DNA of 5,952 nt from positions 1 to 5,952 of the forward strand of contig JAFDBA010000148.1 of NCBI GenBank assembly GCA_019313505.1, written 5' to 3'. Below the pieces are notes generated by a model, which saw nothing but the letters and a program-made list of their open reading frames with translations, searched no databases and was not told the DNA's origin. Within the stretch, counting starts at the first letter, position 1; every line of letters starts with the position of its first letter. Position numbers and translations under genes: made by a program. This document shows, in pieces, positions 1 to 5,952 of the stretch. This DNA is from Deltaproteobacteria bacterium. Its GTDB lineage: Bacteria > Desulfobacterota > Desulfobacteria > Desulfobacterales > UBA11574.

Positions 1-1
1 T

Positions 2-460
2 CCCGGCCTGGACCAATTGGGTTTGGTCCGAACAGTTTATCAATATTGTGAAGAATTTGCCGAGAAAAAGCAGATAAACATTGATTTTTTTGCTGCCGGA
101 ATGGATGATCTGACAATTCCTTTTGACACGGAAATCAACCTGTACCGCGTTATACAGGAGGCTCTCTGGAATATTAAAAAGCATGCTGATGCCGCCAATG
201 TAACCCTTAAAATGGTCGCTTCTTTTCCGTATATCATCCTGCGCATTGAGGATGATGGTAAAGGGTTTGATATCAATGACCGGATGGTATTGGCTGTCAA
301 GGAAAAGCGGATGGGACTTCGAAGTATGGAGGAAAGGGTTGGCCTTTTAGAGGGAAAAATAAAAATTCAATCTCGCCCGTCAGAAGGCACAAAAATAGTT
401 ATTGAAGTTCCCTATAAGGAGATAAATTGTGTCCGAAAAAAAGAGCATATTGATTATTGA
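2..460 (+). CDS. Sensor histidine kinase, NarL/LiaS type (HisKA_3 family), C-terminal fragment
   Basis: This is the 3' end of a sensor kinase gene that begins before the window; 152 residues are visible in a frame open from base 2. The part present is the end of the dimerisation/phosphotransfer region (the first residues, PGLDQLGLV, match the stretch that follows the phospho-histidine helix in HisKA_3 kinases) and a complete HATPase_c ATP-binding domain. Its N box reads RVIQEALWNIKKHA, with the Mg-binding Asn. The G1 box reads EDDGKGFD, and the G2-like stretch is MGLRSMEERVGLLEG. The family autophosphorylates a histidine using ATP and passes the phosphate to a LuxR-type regulator, which here is the next gene, overlapping by 32 bases. 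The sensor input domain and the phosphorylated histidine lie outside the window, so the signal cannot be guessed. The TTG at position 17 is an internal codon, not a real start. Confidence 0.93.
   Translation, partial: PGLDQLGLVRTVYQYCEEFAEKKQINIDFFAAGMDDLTIPFDTEINLYRVIQEALWNIKKHADAANVTLKMVASFPYIILRIEDDGKGFDINDRMVLAVKEKRMGLRSMEERVGLLEGKIKIQSRPSEGTKIVIEVPYKEINCVRKKEHIDY
416..421 (+). promoter_or_regulatory. Ribosome binding site for the response regulator
   Basis: AAGGAG stands seven bases before the GTG at 429, inside the last codons of the kinase gene. It is the reason for choosing GTG 429 as the regulator start and implies that the two genes are translated from one message, probably with coupling. 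Confidence 0.8.
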
Positions 461-1106
461 TGACCACCCTCTTTTCAGGGAAGGTCTTAAGGTGATTATA
501 GAGCGCGATTCTCATTTCGAAGTGGTCGGTGAAGCCGGAAATGGACGACAAGGGCTCCAACTGACAAAAAAACTTAAACCGGATATGATTATAGTGGACA
601 TATCCCTGCCGGATCGAAGCGGCATTCAACTGACCAGAGAAATACGAACGCTATTTTCCAAAACACTTATTTTGATTGTCAGCATGCATTCTAAAATTGA
701 TTATATTGCCGAGGCATTTCAGGCCGGAGCGAACGGATATGTGGTTAAGGAGTCTGCCTCGGAAAAGCTTGTACAGGGGCTTGAATCCATTGCAAGAGGC
801 GATTATTTTCTTGACAGTTCGGTTTCCCATGCAGTTGTTGAAAATCTTATGAAATCTCCTTTAAAAGAGGCAAAAATTACGGATGCTGATTACAATACTT
901 TAACGCCACGGGAGCAAGAGGTTATGCGCCTTCTGGCAGAGGGACTGTCCAGCAAAGAAGTCGCTGAAAAGCTTTTTATCAGCCCCAAAACCGTTGAAAA
1001 CCATCGTGCCAACATTATGAACAAACTCGACCTTCATAATACTATTGAATTGATTCGCTATGCTGCAAAGCTCGGCCTAATCGATGTTGATCTTTGGAAA
1101 GAATAA
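429..1106 (+). CDS. DNA-binding response regulator, LuxR/NarL (FixJ) family
   Basis: A full-length 225-residue two-domain regulator, the usual size for the NarL group. Residues 5-122 form the receiver domain: acidic pair D11-D12, phospho-acceptor D57 in IIVDISLP, switch Ser85 and Lys107 in GYVVKES, so all key residues are present. Residues 158-212 form a LuxR-type helix-turn-helix: LTPREQEVMRLLAEG, then SSKEVAEKLFISPKTVENH as the recognition part. On phosphorylation by the overlapping upstream kinase it is expected to dimerise and bind DNA to change transcription. The start is GTG with a strong ribosome binding site seven bases upstream. The gene overlaps the kinase by 32 bases, and no clear intrinsic terminator follows its TAA. 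Its target genes cannot be read from this window. Confidence 0.96.
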   Translation: MSEKKSILIIDDHPLFREGLKVIIERDSHFEVVGEAGNGRQGLQLTKKLKPDMIIVDISLPDRSGIQLTREIRTLFSKTLILIVSMHSKIDYIAEAFQAGANGYVVKESASEKLVQGLESIARGDYFLDSSVSHAVVENLMKSPLKEAKITDADYNTLTPREQEVMRLLAEGLSSKEVAEKLFISPKTVENHRANIMNKLDLHNTIELIRYAAKLGLIDVDLWKE

Positions 1107-1172
1107 ACAAGCCAATTTCCACCCACTGTATCGGGATAGGTTCACACTCCCCAGGAATTTTGCCTATTAAAA

Positions 1173-1377
1173 TGAGCACTTCTCTCTATAGACAAATCTA
1201 ATTTGCACCTGATAATAATCAATTTACATACATAAATGGCTATTTTTCCGATGAGCAGCGTTCTCTGCGGGTTTCCGCCCTCGACGTACGAAAAGTACGC
1301 CTCGGGCAAAAACCCTTGTGCGGCCTTGTTCATCAAAAAAATCTCTCATTTATAAATTGGAAACTACTTAGTGCTCA
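1173..1377. repeat. Near-palindromic 205-bp element with TGAGCACT/AGTGCTCA ends (MITE- or REP-like)
   Basis: The ends are a perfect 8-bp inverted repeat, 1173-1180 against 1370-1377. Between them the two halves keep pairing in nested order: 1220-1226 with 1353-1359, 1233-1238 with 1347-1352, 1242-1247 with 1337-1342, 1250-1257 with 1327-1334 (one G-T), 1269-1274 with 1310-1315, 1277-1280 with 1304-1307, and 1285-1289 with 1295-1299. The central loop is GAAAA at 1290-1294. If the ends are taken one base further in, AAAT flanks both sides (1170-1173 and 1377-1380), which could be a target duplication. There is no internal transposase. The central GC-rich part contrasts with AT-rich flanks. The structure is directly visible; calling it a mobile or dispersed element is inference, since only one copy is in the window. 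Confidence 0.6.
1269..1315. repeat. GC-rich core hairpin of the near-palindromic element
   Basis: The stem has three perfect blocks at constant spacing: GGGTTT/AAACCC, GCCC/GGGC and CGTAC/GTACG. They are separated by a 2-by-2 and a 4-by-4 internal loop and capped by a five-base loop. It is not followed by a T run on either strand, so it does not look like a standard intrinsic terminator. As RNA it could fold from a transcript reading out of the regulator gene and protect or attenuate that message. Confidence 0.6.
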
Positions 1378-1404
1378 AATGTATTTATGGATGGGCACTA
1401 ATTA
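1365..1404. repeat. Stem-loop reusing the element's end motif, upstream of the Cys4 gene
   Basis: TACTTAGTGCTCA (1365-1377) pairs with TGGGCACTAATTA (1392-1404) with one mismatch and one G-T pair, around a 14-base loop. The left arm is the right end of the near-palindromic element, and the right arm carries a one-base variant of its end motif (TGGGCACT). It lies about 55 bases before the next start codon. It could be an operator, an insertion-site feature or a remnant of a second element; the sequence does not decide between these. Confidence 0.45.
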
Positions 1405-1458
1405 ATTAAAATTGGTCATTCCCTGATGTTCTGAATACTCTCAGATAAAGGGGGAAAT

Positions 1459-1659
1459 ATGATTTCTTCTCCATGTAAAAATTGTCCCAAAAAAGATCTG
1501 TCCAAGGAGGATTGCGCCAAAAATTGTAAATTATTGAAAGCAGTACAGGATATTCAAGTATCTGCTGAAAAATTGAACGTTGGAAGGGGCATAGATTATA
1601 CCGAAGAATATAGTTATACCCTACCGCAGTCGATTTCACATAATTCTGTTTCCTTATGA
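1459..1659 (+). CDS. Small hypothetical protein with a four-cysteine N-terminal motif
   Basis: I do not recognise a named family for this 66-residue protein. Four cysteines in the first 23 residues are spaced C6-x2-C9-x9-C19-x3-C23 amid many lysines, an arrangement suited to binding zinc or another metal. The rest is a short helix-like stretch and a Ser/Tyr-rich, probably disordered tail. There is no signal peptide or membrane segment, so a cytoplasmic protein is expected. The start is supported by a purine-rich ribosome binding site (AAGGGGGA at 1448-1455) just before the ATG. It follows the repeat-rich intergenic region and precedes another four-Cys small gene by 127 bases. A full-length minus-strand reading frame overlaps it but lacks a start signal and any domain. 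The gene is likely real because of the Cys pattern and ribosome binding site; its function is unknown. Confidence 0.62.
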   Translation: MISSPCKNCPKKDLSKEDCAKNCKLLKAVQDIQVSAEKLNVGRGIDYTEEYSYTLPQSISHNSVSL

Positions 1660-1786
1660 AAGATATAACGCAATACTTTCTCAAAACGAATAAATTTATT
1701 TTTTCGTGAACCCTTAAAGGCGTTTTTTGTAAACCCATAATTTTCCGCCGTGGATAGAAATTCCGCGACATAAAATTAACTGATAT
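1660..1786. other. Intergenic region with a 12-bp AT palindrome
   Basis: AATAAATTTATT at 1689-1700 is a perfect palindrome followed by more T residues, which could act as a weak terminator or a protein site. CCTTAAAGG at 1712-1720 is a second short symmetric sequence. A CATAAT at 1736-1741 could serve as a -10 box for the following gene, but I see no good -35 partner. Confidence 0.3.
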
Positions 1787-2050
1787 ATGCCATTCATAAA
1801 ATATCAAAAGAACTTGAACAGCACCAGAAAACTGGAGGGGGATGAGGAGATAGCGACAGCATCATCTTTCAAGATTGGACCGGATGTTAAAAAAAAGAGT
1901 TTCCTTGATATCACGACCCTGATTAGAAGTATGCAGCGCGCTGAAGGGAATACGGACTGTTTTCAAAAAGGAATTGTCGATTGCGATCAGGTCGACTGCA
2001 AGTGGCGTCCCTTCTGCCTGGGAGGGCATCCGGTTTTGAAAAAAGACTAG
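1787..2050 (+). CDS. Small hypothetical protein with a C-terminal four-cysteine motif
   Basis: An 87-residue protein of unknown function. The N-terminal 35 residues are polar and charged. A predicted helix (about 39-53, FLDITTLIRSMQRAE) leads into a compact Cys-rich end with C58-x7-C66-x4-C71-x5-C77, including DCDQVDCKWRPFC. The spacing and the aromatic residue between cysteines suggest a small metal-binding knuckle. No signal peptide or membrane segment is visible. ATG 1787 is the first possible start after an in-frame stop at 1781, but no ribosome binding site precedes it. A later start, such as TTG 1814, would keep the Cys-rich end and cannot be excluded. The stop is only four bases before the start of the receiver-like gene, so the two are almost certainly co-transcribed and may act together. 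Confidence 0.65.
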   Translation: MPFIKYQKNLNSTRKLEGDEEIATASSFKIGPDVKKKSFLDITTLIRSMQRAEGNTDCFQKGIVDCDQVDCKWRPFCLGGHPVLKKD

Positions 2051-2054
2051 GTAC

Positions 2055-2477
2055 ATGGCAAACATACTTATCATAGATAACCAGGCGTGGGTAAAAAATC
2101 TATGCAGAGAAAGCCTGACCGGTGAAGGTCACAATGTTTCAACAACGGATGATATCGAATCCGTGATGAAAAACGTTTTATCTTTTAAACCCCATATAGT
2201 GCTCCTGAACCAATACTTAAAGCATGGATTCCTGGTATGGGATGTTTTGCAGGACATTAAAATACAAAATTCAAATCTTCCGGTGCTTATCGTCACAACA
2301 CACGACACACACCTGTTTTGTCCCCACCTTTCAAAAGCAGACGGGTATCTGGTTAAAAGTCATACTGCCGCCGATGAACTCAGGGAAAAGATTTCCAATT
2401 TATTAAATGGGTTATCTATCTTTCAAAAAGATACTGAATTTCCCTCTTCTATACAGCCCTTACCTCGCCCGCAATAA
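2055..2477 (+). CDS. Stand-alone receiver-domain protein lacking the phospho-acceptor Asp (pseudo-receiver)
   Basis: A 140-residue protein made of one CheY-like receiver domain (about 3-120) plus a short Pro/Ser-rich tail, with no output domain. The fold signature is clear: ILIIDNQ at strand 1, KPHIVLLNQYL at strand 3, LPVLIVTTHD at strand 4 and GYLVKSH at strand 5. Thr81 and Lys101 are kept. The acidic pair is reduced to D8-N9, and the residue in the phosphorylated Asp position is Asn52, so normal aspartyl phosphorylation is not expected. Such atypical receivers in other bacteria work through constitutive protein contacts or ligand binding. The gene starts four bases after the Cys4 gene stop with no good ribosome binding site, suggesting translational coupling. 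Partners are unknown; the NarL-type pair upstream is one possibility but is separated by the repeat region. Confidence 0.88.
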   Translation: MANILIIDNQAWVKNLCRESLTGEGHNVSTTDDIESVMKNVLSFKPHIVLLNQYLKHGFLVWDVLQDIKIQNSNLPVLIVTTHDTHLFCPHLSKADGYLVKSHTAADELREKISNLLNGLSIFQKDTEFPSSIQPLPRPQ

Positions 2478-2491
2478 TGATGTCTTTTCCT

Positions 2492-2520
2492 TTGACACAC
2501 AAGTGCTGTTATTTTATATT
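2492..2520 (+). promoter_or_regulatory. Sigma70-type promoter for the debranching-enzyme gene
   Basis: A perfect -35 box TTGACA (2492-2497) is followed after 17 bases by TATATT (2515-2520), which matches the -10 consensus at five of six positions. Transcription would start near 2526-2528, giving a 5' leader of about 45 bases that is rich in A and T and contains a weak stem (AAACAA 2531-2536 with TTGTTT 2544-2549). The promoter begins 15 bases after the pseudo-receiver stop, so the enzyme can be expressed independently of the small genes. Confidence 0.72.
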
Positions 2521-2571
2521 ATTTTTTTAAAAACAAAATTCTATTGTTTACAGACCAAACAGTGACGCCCG

Positions 2572-5500
2572 ATGGATAATTCAAATTGGGTCATCCAGGA
2601 TCCCGCGCCGGGAACACGCATTCTTATATTTAGAGGCGATACCCGGGCATTTAAGCTCTCCCTTTCACATCCCGGAAAAGGAAGTGCATGGCTTCGTACC
2701 AACATCGGCCATGCTAAGACGGCCAGGGGGGAAATCACCAGGAAAGTAGATAACGACAAGCCGCCACTCAGTCGAGACTGGTTTGACATCCCCATGCACC
2801 GGGTTGACGAGCATATTTTTATGATTACCCTCCCCTTTTGTGAAGTCGGACATTTTGAAGCCAAATGTTTCTTTTTAAGTGAAAACGAGACCACTCCGGT
2901 GTGGCCGGAGGGTCCTAATGTCTCCATCAACGTGGAACCGGCACACACATGCTGTTCAAACATCATTTATAATGCATTTGTTCGACAGTTCGGTCCCAAC
3001 AAGAACGGCAAGTTTTTTTCCGGAACAGATGAAGATTCAATCCGGTCTCTTGATAAAAACGGCTATACGGTTATCCCGCCATCAGGAACCTTTCGTGATC
3101 TAATAGGGGAACTGGATTTCATTATCGGCGAGCTTGGGTGCCGAATAATCCAGCTCCTTCCGATACATCCCACTCCCACCACCTATGCCCGCATGGGGCG
3201 GTTTGGAAGTCCGTATGCAGCACTCAATTTTACAGCCGTGGATCCGGCTTTGGCCGAATTTGACCCCAGGGCAACTCCTCTTGAGCAGTTCATAGAGCTG
3301 ACAGATGCAATCCATGAACGTTACGCCATGATTTTCATTGACATCGCCATCAACCATACTGGATGGGCCGCCGGTCTTCATGAAACCCATCCTCAATGGC
3401 TTGTCCGGGACCCGGACGGACAAATCGAGATGCCAGGCGCCTGGGGTGTGGTCTGGGCGGACCTGACAACCCTCGATTATACCAAAAAAGACATGTGGCA
3501 ATATATGGCCGATGTTTTTATTACTTGGTGTCGACGTGGAGTGGACGGATTTCGGTGCGACGCAGGATATATGATTCCGGTTCCTGCGTGGCAATATATT
3601 GTTGCCAGGGTCAGGGATCAGTATCCGGACACAATTTTTCTTCTTGAAGGGCTGGGTGGAAAAATTTCCGTAACCCGGAATATCCTGAACAAAGCCAATT
3701 TCAACTGGTCCTATTCGGAGCTTTTTCAAAACTATGACCGAAGCCAAATTGAAACCTATCTCCCGGAAGCCAATGAGATCTCCGTAAGTGACGGAACAAC
3801 GGTGCATTTTGCTGAAACCCACGATAACCTTCGTCTGGCCGATCGATCCAAGGTCTTTGCTCGGATGCGAACCGCACTGTGCGCTCTCTGCAGTTATCAG
3901 GGCGGCTTTGGCTTTGCCAACGGGGTGGAATGGTATGCCACCGAAAAAATCAATGTCCATGGGGCGTCTTCGTTGAACTGGGGGGCTGAAACCAATATGG
4001 TGAATCATCTCCGCCGCCTCAATACCTTGCTTAAAGTTCATCCAGCCTTTCATGACCAGACCGAACTGAAAATGCTCCAGCAGGGGGATGGAAATTGTAT
4101 TGTGATGCTGCGACGACATCTGCCGTCAGGGAAAAAGCTTCTCATTGTGGCGAATCTGGATGATCGACGTCAGACGTTAGCATCCTGGAATCCTCAAAAA
4201 ACAGGCATGGAAGCATCCACCTTTGTGGATCTTATTTCCAGTAGGAAAGTGGTTATCGGTAAGTCCCATGGACTGCATACGTGTCTTCTCGATCCAGGCA
4301 TGGTTTTCTGCCTTTCAGCCGACTCAGAAGACATCGATCTTAACAGACGTTCTGAATCTAAAACCGTATTATATCCCGAGCGAATTAAACAGCAGTGCCT
4401 TCGGGCCAAGGCTATGGACGTGCTCCATTTTTATAACGGCACCCAGGATCTGGGTAAATTTGAACCGGATAAGGCGGCGCGAAAGCTGGGGGAAAATCCC
4501 CTGGAATACTGCCGAAGTCTTAACCCGTTCAGCAATGAACCTCGAGTGATAACCTGGCGCTGGCCCGGTGATAAAAAGCGAGAAGTAATGGTGCCTCCGG
4601 AACATTTTCTAATGGTTCGTGCCGACACACCTTTTCGCGCCAGAATCATGGATGAAAACCGGTGTCTCTACCATGAAGAAAGTCTGAAATGTACGGACGG
4701 ATCGTGTTTTGTACTTTTTTCTCCCCTACCTCCACCCAGGATTCATCGCCCTTATAACCTCAAGTTATCGGTTTATACTCCAGGCAATACTCAACATGTT
4801 GACGGGCCGCTTCTTTTCCTTTCCCGGGCAGAGGATGCAATGGTGAAACGGATCTATTTTCGGCCGGATTTATCTAACCGTTCCCCCCTTCTGCTCGGCA
4901 CCAACGGTCGCGGAGGCATGATTCGAGCTGCCGTTTCCTGGGGAGAACTTGCCAGCAAGTATGATGCCCTTCTGGCAGCAAATATGGACAGGGAAATGCC
5001 TGAAGATCGATGGGTAATGTTCACGCGCTGTAGGGCATGGGTGGTATATCAGGGCTATTCACAGAAAATCTGCGACGATTGCTTTGATTCTTTCTGTTTC
5101 GAATCGCCTTCCACAGGGTTTTGGCGATATCAGGTACCGACAGGCCAGGGGGAATATGTCTTTCTGACCATATGTATGGAGATGCTTCCCGGAGAAAATT
5201 CCATGCGCATGGTTTTTATGCGCGATTCATCAAAAAGCCGTCAGGAAATGCTGGCAGATCATGAGCCTGTCCGGCTCATCCTGCGTCCTGATATTGAAAG
5301 CCGCAATTTTCACGAGACCACTAAGGCATATCAGGGACCGGAACATTCCTGGCCCGGGGCTGTAAAATCGGATCCGGACGGCTTCACATTTGTGCCCGAA
5401 CAGGAACATCGGCTAAATTTGAATATTTCTGAGGGGACTTTTGTATGGGAGCCTGAATGGCAATACATGATACACCGGCCAGTAGAGGCCGAGCGTGGTT

Positions 5501-5952
5501 TAGATCCGGATTCGGATCTGTTCAGTCCGGGCTATTTTTCTTCATTCCTGAAAGGAGGAGAATCCCTATCGCTGAGCGCCTCTGTTACGGGGTCTCAAGA
5601 TTTTCATTTCCCGAATCAAAAACCTTTGTTCCGTGATATGGAAACGGCTATTTTTGAAAAAAGCAGATATTGCAAACCGGATGAGGCGTTGCAAACAGCA
5701 CTGGACCATTATGTAGTAAAAAGGAACGATTTTAATACGGTAATTGCCGGATATCCATGGTTTCTCGATTGGGGCAGGGACGCCTTAATTTTTGTCAGAG
5801 GGTTGATTGCAGCAGGAAGATTGGATGAAGCTCGTTCTATCCTGAAACAATTCGGACAGTTTGAAAACAACGGAACAATCCCTAATATGATTCAAGGCAA
5901 AGATGCCGGAAATCGTGACACCTCTGACGCGCCCCTATGGTTTTTTGTCGCA
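2572..5952 (+). CDS. Bifunctional glycogen-debranching enzyme (GH13 4-alpha-glucanotransferase plus GH133 amylo-alpha-1,6-glucosidase), 3' end missing
   Basis: A single uninterrupted frame of 1127 residues runs off the window. Residues 1-125 look like the beta-rich N-terminal domain of eukaryote-type debranching enzymes (WLRTNIG at 40-46, WPEGPN at 111-116). Residues about 165-480 are a GH13 barrel with all four conserved regions: IFIDIAINH (D257, H262), GFRCDA (R328, nucleophile D330), FLLEG (acid/base E359) and ETHDN (H417, D418). Residues about 765-900 resemble the bacterial GDE_N domain (LLGTNGRGG at 774-782). From about 1040 the GH133 (GDE_C) domain begins, with YPWFLDWGRD (D1070) and DTSDAPLWFF at the edge. 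The enzyme is expected to move maltooligosaccharides from branch stubs and then hydrolyse the alpha-1,6 glucose, acting in the cytoplasm on glycogen. The start is ATG 2572, since an in-frame stop lies at 2563. No ribosome binding site is evident, although a good promoter is present. The family usually reaches about 1450-1550 residues, so roughly a quarter is missing. It is less AT-rich than the genes before it. Confidence 0.93.
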   Translation, partial: MDNSNWVIQDPAPGTRILIFRGDTRAFKLSLSHPGKGSAWLRTNIGHAKTARGEITRKVDNDKPPLSRDWFDIPMHRVDEHIFMITLPFCEVGHFEAKCFFLSENETTPVWPEGPNVSINVEPAHTCCSNIIYNAFVRQFGPNKNGKFFSGTDEDSIRSLDKNGYTVIPPSGTFRDLIGELDFIIGELGCRIIQLLPIHPTPTTYARMGRFGSPYAALNFTAVDPALAEFDPRATPLEQFIELTDAIHERYAMIFIDIAINHTGWAAGLHETHPQWLVRDPDGQIEMPGAWGVVWADLTTLDYTKKDMWQYMADVFITWCRRGVDGFRCDAGYMIPVPAWQYIVARVRDQYPDTIFLLEGLGGKISVTRNILNKANFNWSYSELFQNYDRSQIETYLPEANEISVSDGTTVHFAETHDNLRLADRSKVFARMRTALCALCSYQGGFGFANGVEWYATEKINVHGASSLNWGAETNMVNHLRRLNTLLKVHPAFHDQTELKMLQQGDGNCIVMLRRHLPSGKKLLIVANLDDRRQTLASWNPQKTGMEASTFVDLISSRKVVIGKSHGLHTCLLDPGMVFCLSADSEDIDLNRRSESKTVLYPERIKQQCLRAKAMDVLHFYNGTQDLGKFEPDKAARKLGENPLEYCRSLNPFSNEPRVITWRWPGDKKREVMVPPEHFLMVRADTPFRARIMDENRCLYHEESLKCTDGSCFVLFSPLPPPRIHRPYNLKLSVYTPGNTQHVDGPLLFLSRAEDAMVKRIYFRPDLSNRSPLLLGTNGRGGMIRAAVSWGELASKYDALLAANMDREMPEDRWVMFTRCRAWVVYQGYSQKICDDCFDSFCFESPSTGFWRYQVPTGQGEYVFLTICMEMLPGENSMRMVFMRDSSKSRQEMLADHEPVRLILRPDIESRNFHETTKAYQGPEHSWPGAVKSDPDGFTFVPEQEHRLNLNISEGTFVWEPEWQYMIHRPVEAERGLDPDSDLFSPGYFSSFLKGGESLSLSASVTGSQDFHFPNQKPLFRDMETAIFEKSRYCKPDEALQTALDHYVVKRNDFNTVIAGYPWFLDWGRDALIFVRGLIAAGRLDEARSILKQFGQFENNGTIPNMIQGKDAGNRDTSDAPLWFFVA

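Larger units (their letters stand above)
1107..1458. other. 352-base intergenic region dominated by inverted repeats
   Basis: No convincing gene lies here on either strand. From 1173 to 1377 it is occupied by a near-palindromic repeat-like element, listed separately, followed by a second stem-loop at 1365-1404. The AT-rich tail from 1400 to 1458 probably holds the promoter for the small gene at 1459. The best pair I can see, TTGGTC at 1412-1417 and AATACT at 1434-1439 with a 16-base spacer, matches consensus poorly, so no promoter is called. The first 60 bases after the regulator stop show no terminator. Confidence 0.6.

Noticed and set aside
1269..1315. Intrinsic terminator for the two-component operon
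   Set aside because: The stem is good but no T run follows on either strand, and it lies 160 bases beyond the stop. It is better explained as the core of the near-palindromic element.
1142..1336. A 64-codon minus-strand frame ending near the regulator gene
   Set aside because: It is read through one arm and the core of the near-palindromic element. The apparent peptide is explained by the repeat, and there is no ribosome binding site or recognisable domain.
1406..1807. A 133-codon minus-strand frame
   Set aside because: It covers the Cys4 gene and both flanking gaps in AT-rich DNA. The product is rich in Phe, Tyr and Arg without any motif, while the plus-strand gene has a ribosome binding site and an ordered Cys pattern.
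2541..2966. A 141-codon minus-strand frame over the start of the debranching-enzyme gene
   Set aside because: It is antisense to the conserved N-terminal domain and promoter leader and has no supporting signal.
3100..4119. A 339-codon open frame on the minus strand
   Set aside because: It lies wholly antisense to the GH13 domain, whose catalytic motifs are intact in the plus frame. The minus-strand product shows no domain or start signal, so it is a shadow of the codon pattern.
1..5952. CRISPR array, tRNA or rRNA genes
   Set aside because: No regularly spaced direct repeats, no cloverleaf with a TTCRA arm and no rRNA-like stretches were seen when reading both strands by eye.

Overview
The window looks like a bacterial chromosome segment, most likely from the Desulfobacterota (deltaproteobacteria, perhaps Desulfobacterales). 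That placement is an inference from the style of the small Cys-rich proteins, the bacterial form of the fused glycogen-debranching enzyme and the moderate, uneven base composition; no rRNA or other taxonomic marker is present. All supported genes are on the + strand.

Layout. (1) Positions 2-1106 hold the 3' end of a NarL/LiaS-type sensor histidine kinase and its LuxR/NarL-type response regulator. The two overlap by 32 bases and have a textbook ribosome binding site between them, so this is a two-component pair. (2) Positions 1107-1458 are non-coding and contain a roughly 205-bp near-palindrome. It has perfect 8-bp inverted ends, at least eight nested pairing arms and possible short flanking duplications, and looks like a MITE- or REP-like element. 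Next to it is a second stem-loop that reuses the same end motif. (3) Positions 1459-2477 hold three small genes: two unrecognised proteins, each with four cysteines, and a stand-alone receiver-domain protein in which the phospho-accepting aspartate is replaced by asparagine. (4) A near-consensus sigma70 promoter (TTGACA, 17-base spacer, TATATT) lies at 2492-2520. From 2572 to the window end runs a very large gene encoding a GH13 plus GH133 glycogen-debranching enzyme of the kind otherwise best known from eukaryotes; 1127 residues are visible and the gene is cut by the window edge.

How they may work together. The kinase and regulator form a complete signalling pair except for the missing sensor end of the kinase. 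The debranching enzyme would supply both 4-alpha-glucanotransferase and amylo-alpha-1,6-glucosidase activity for breaking down storage glucan, and its own promoter suggests separate expression. Nothing in the sequence ties the two-component system or the small genes directly to glycogen metabolism. The most unusual items are the near-palindromic element, the phosphorylation-dead receiver sitting behind two Cys4 mini-proteins, and the eukaryote-like architecture of the debranching enzyme.
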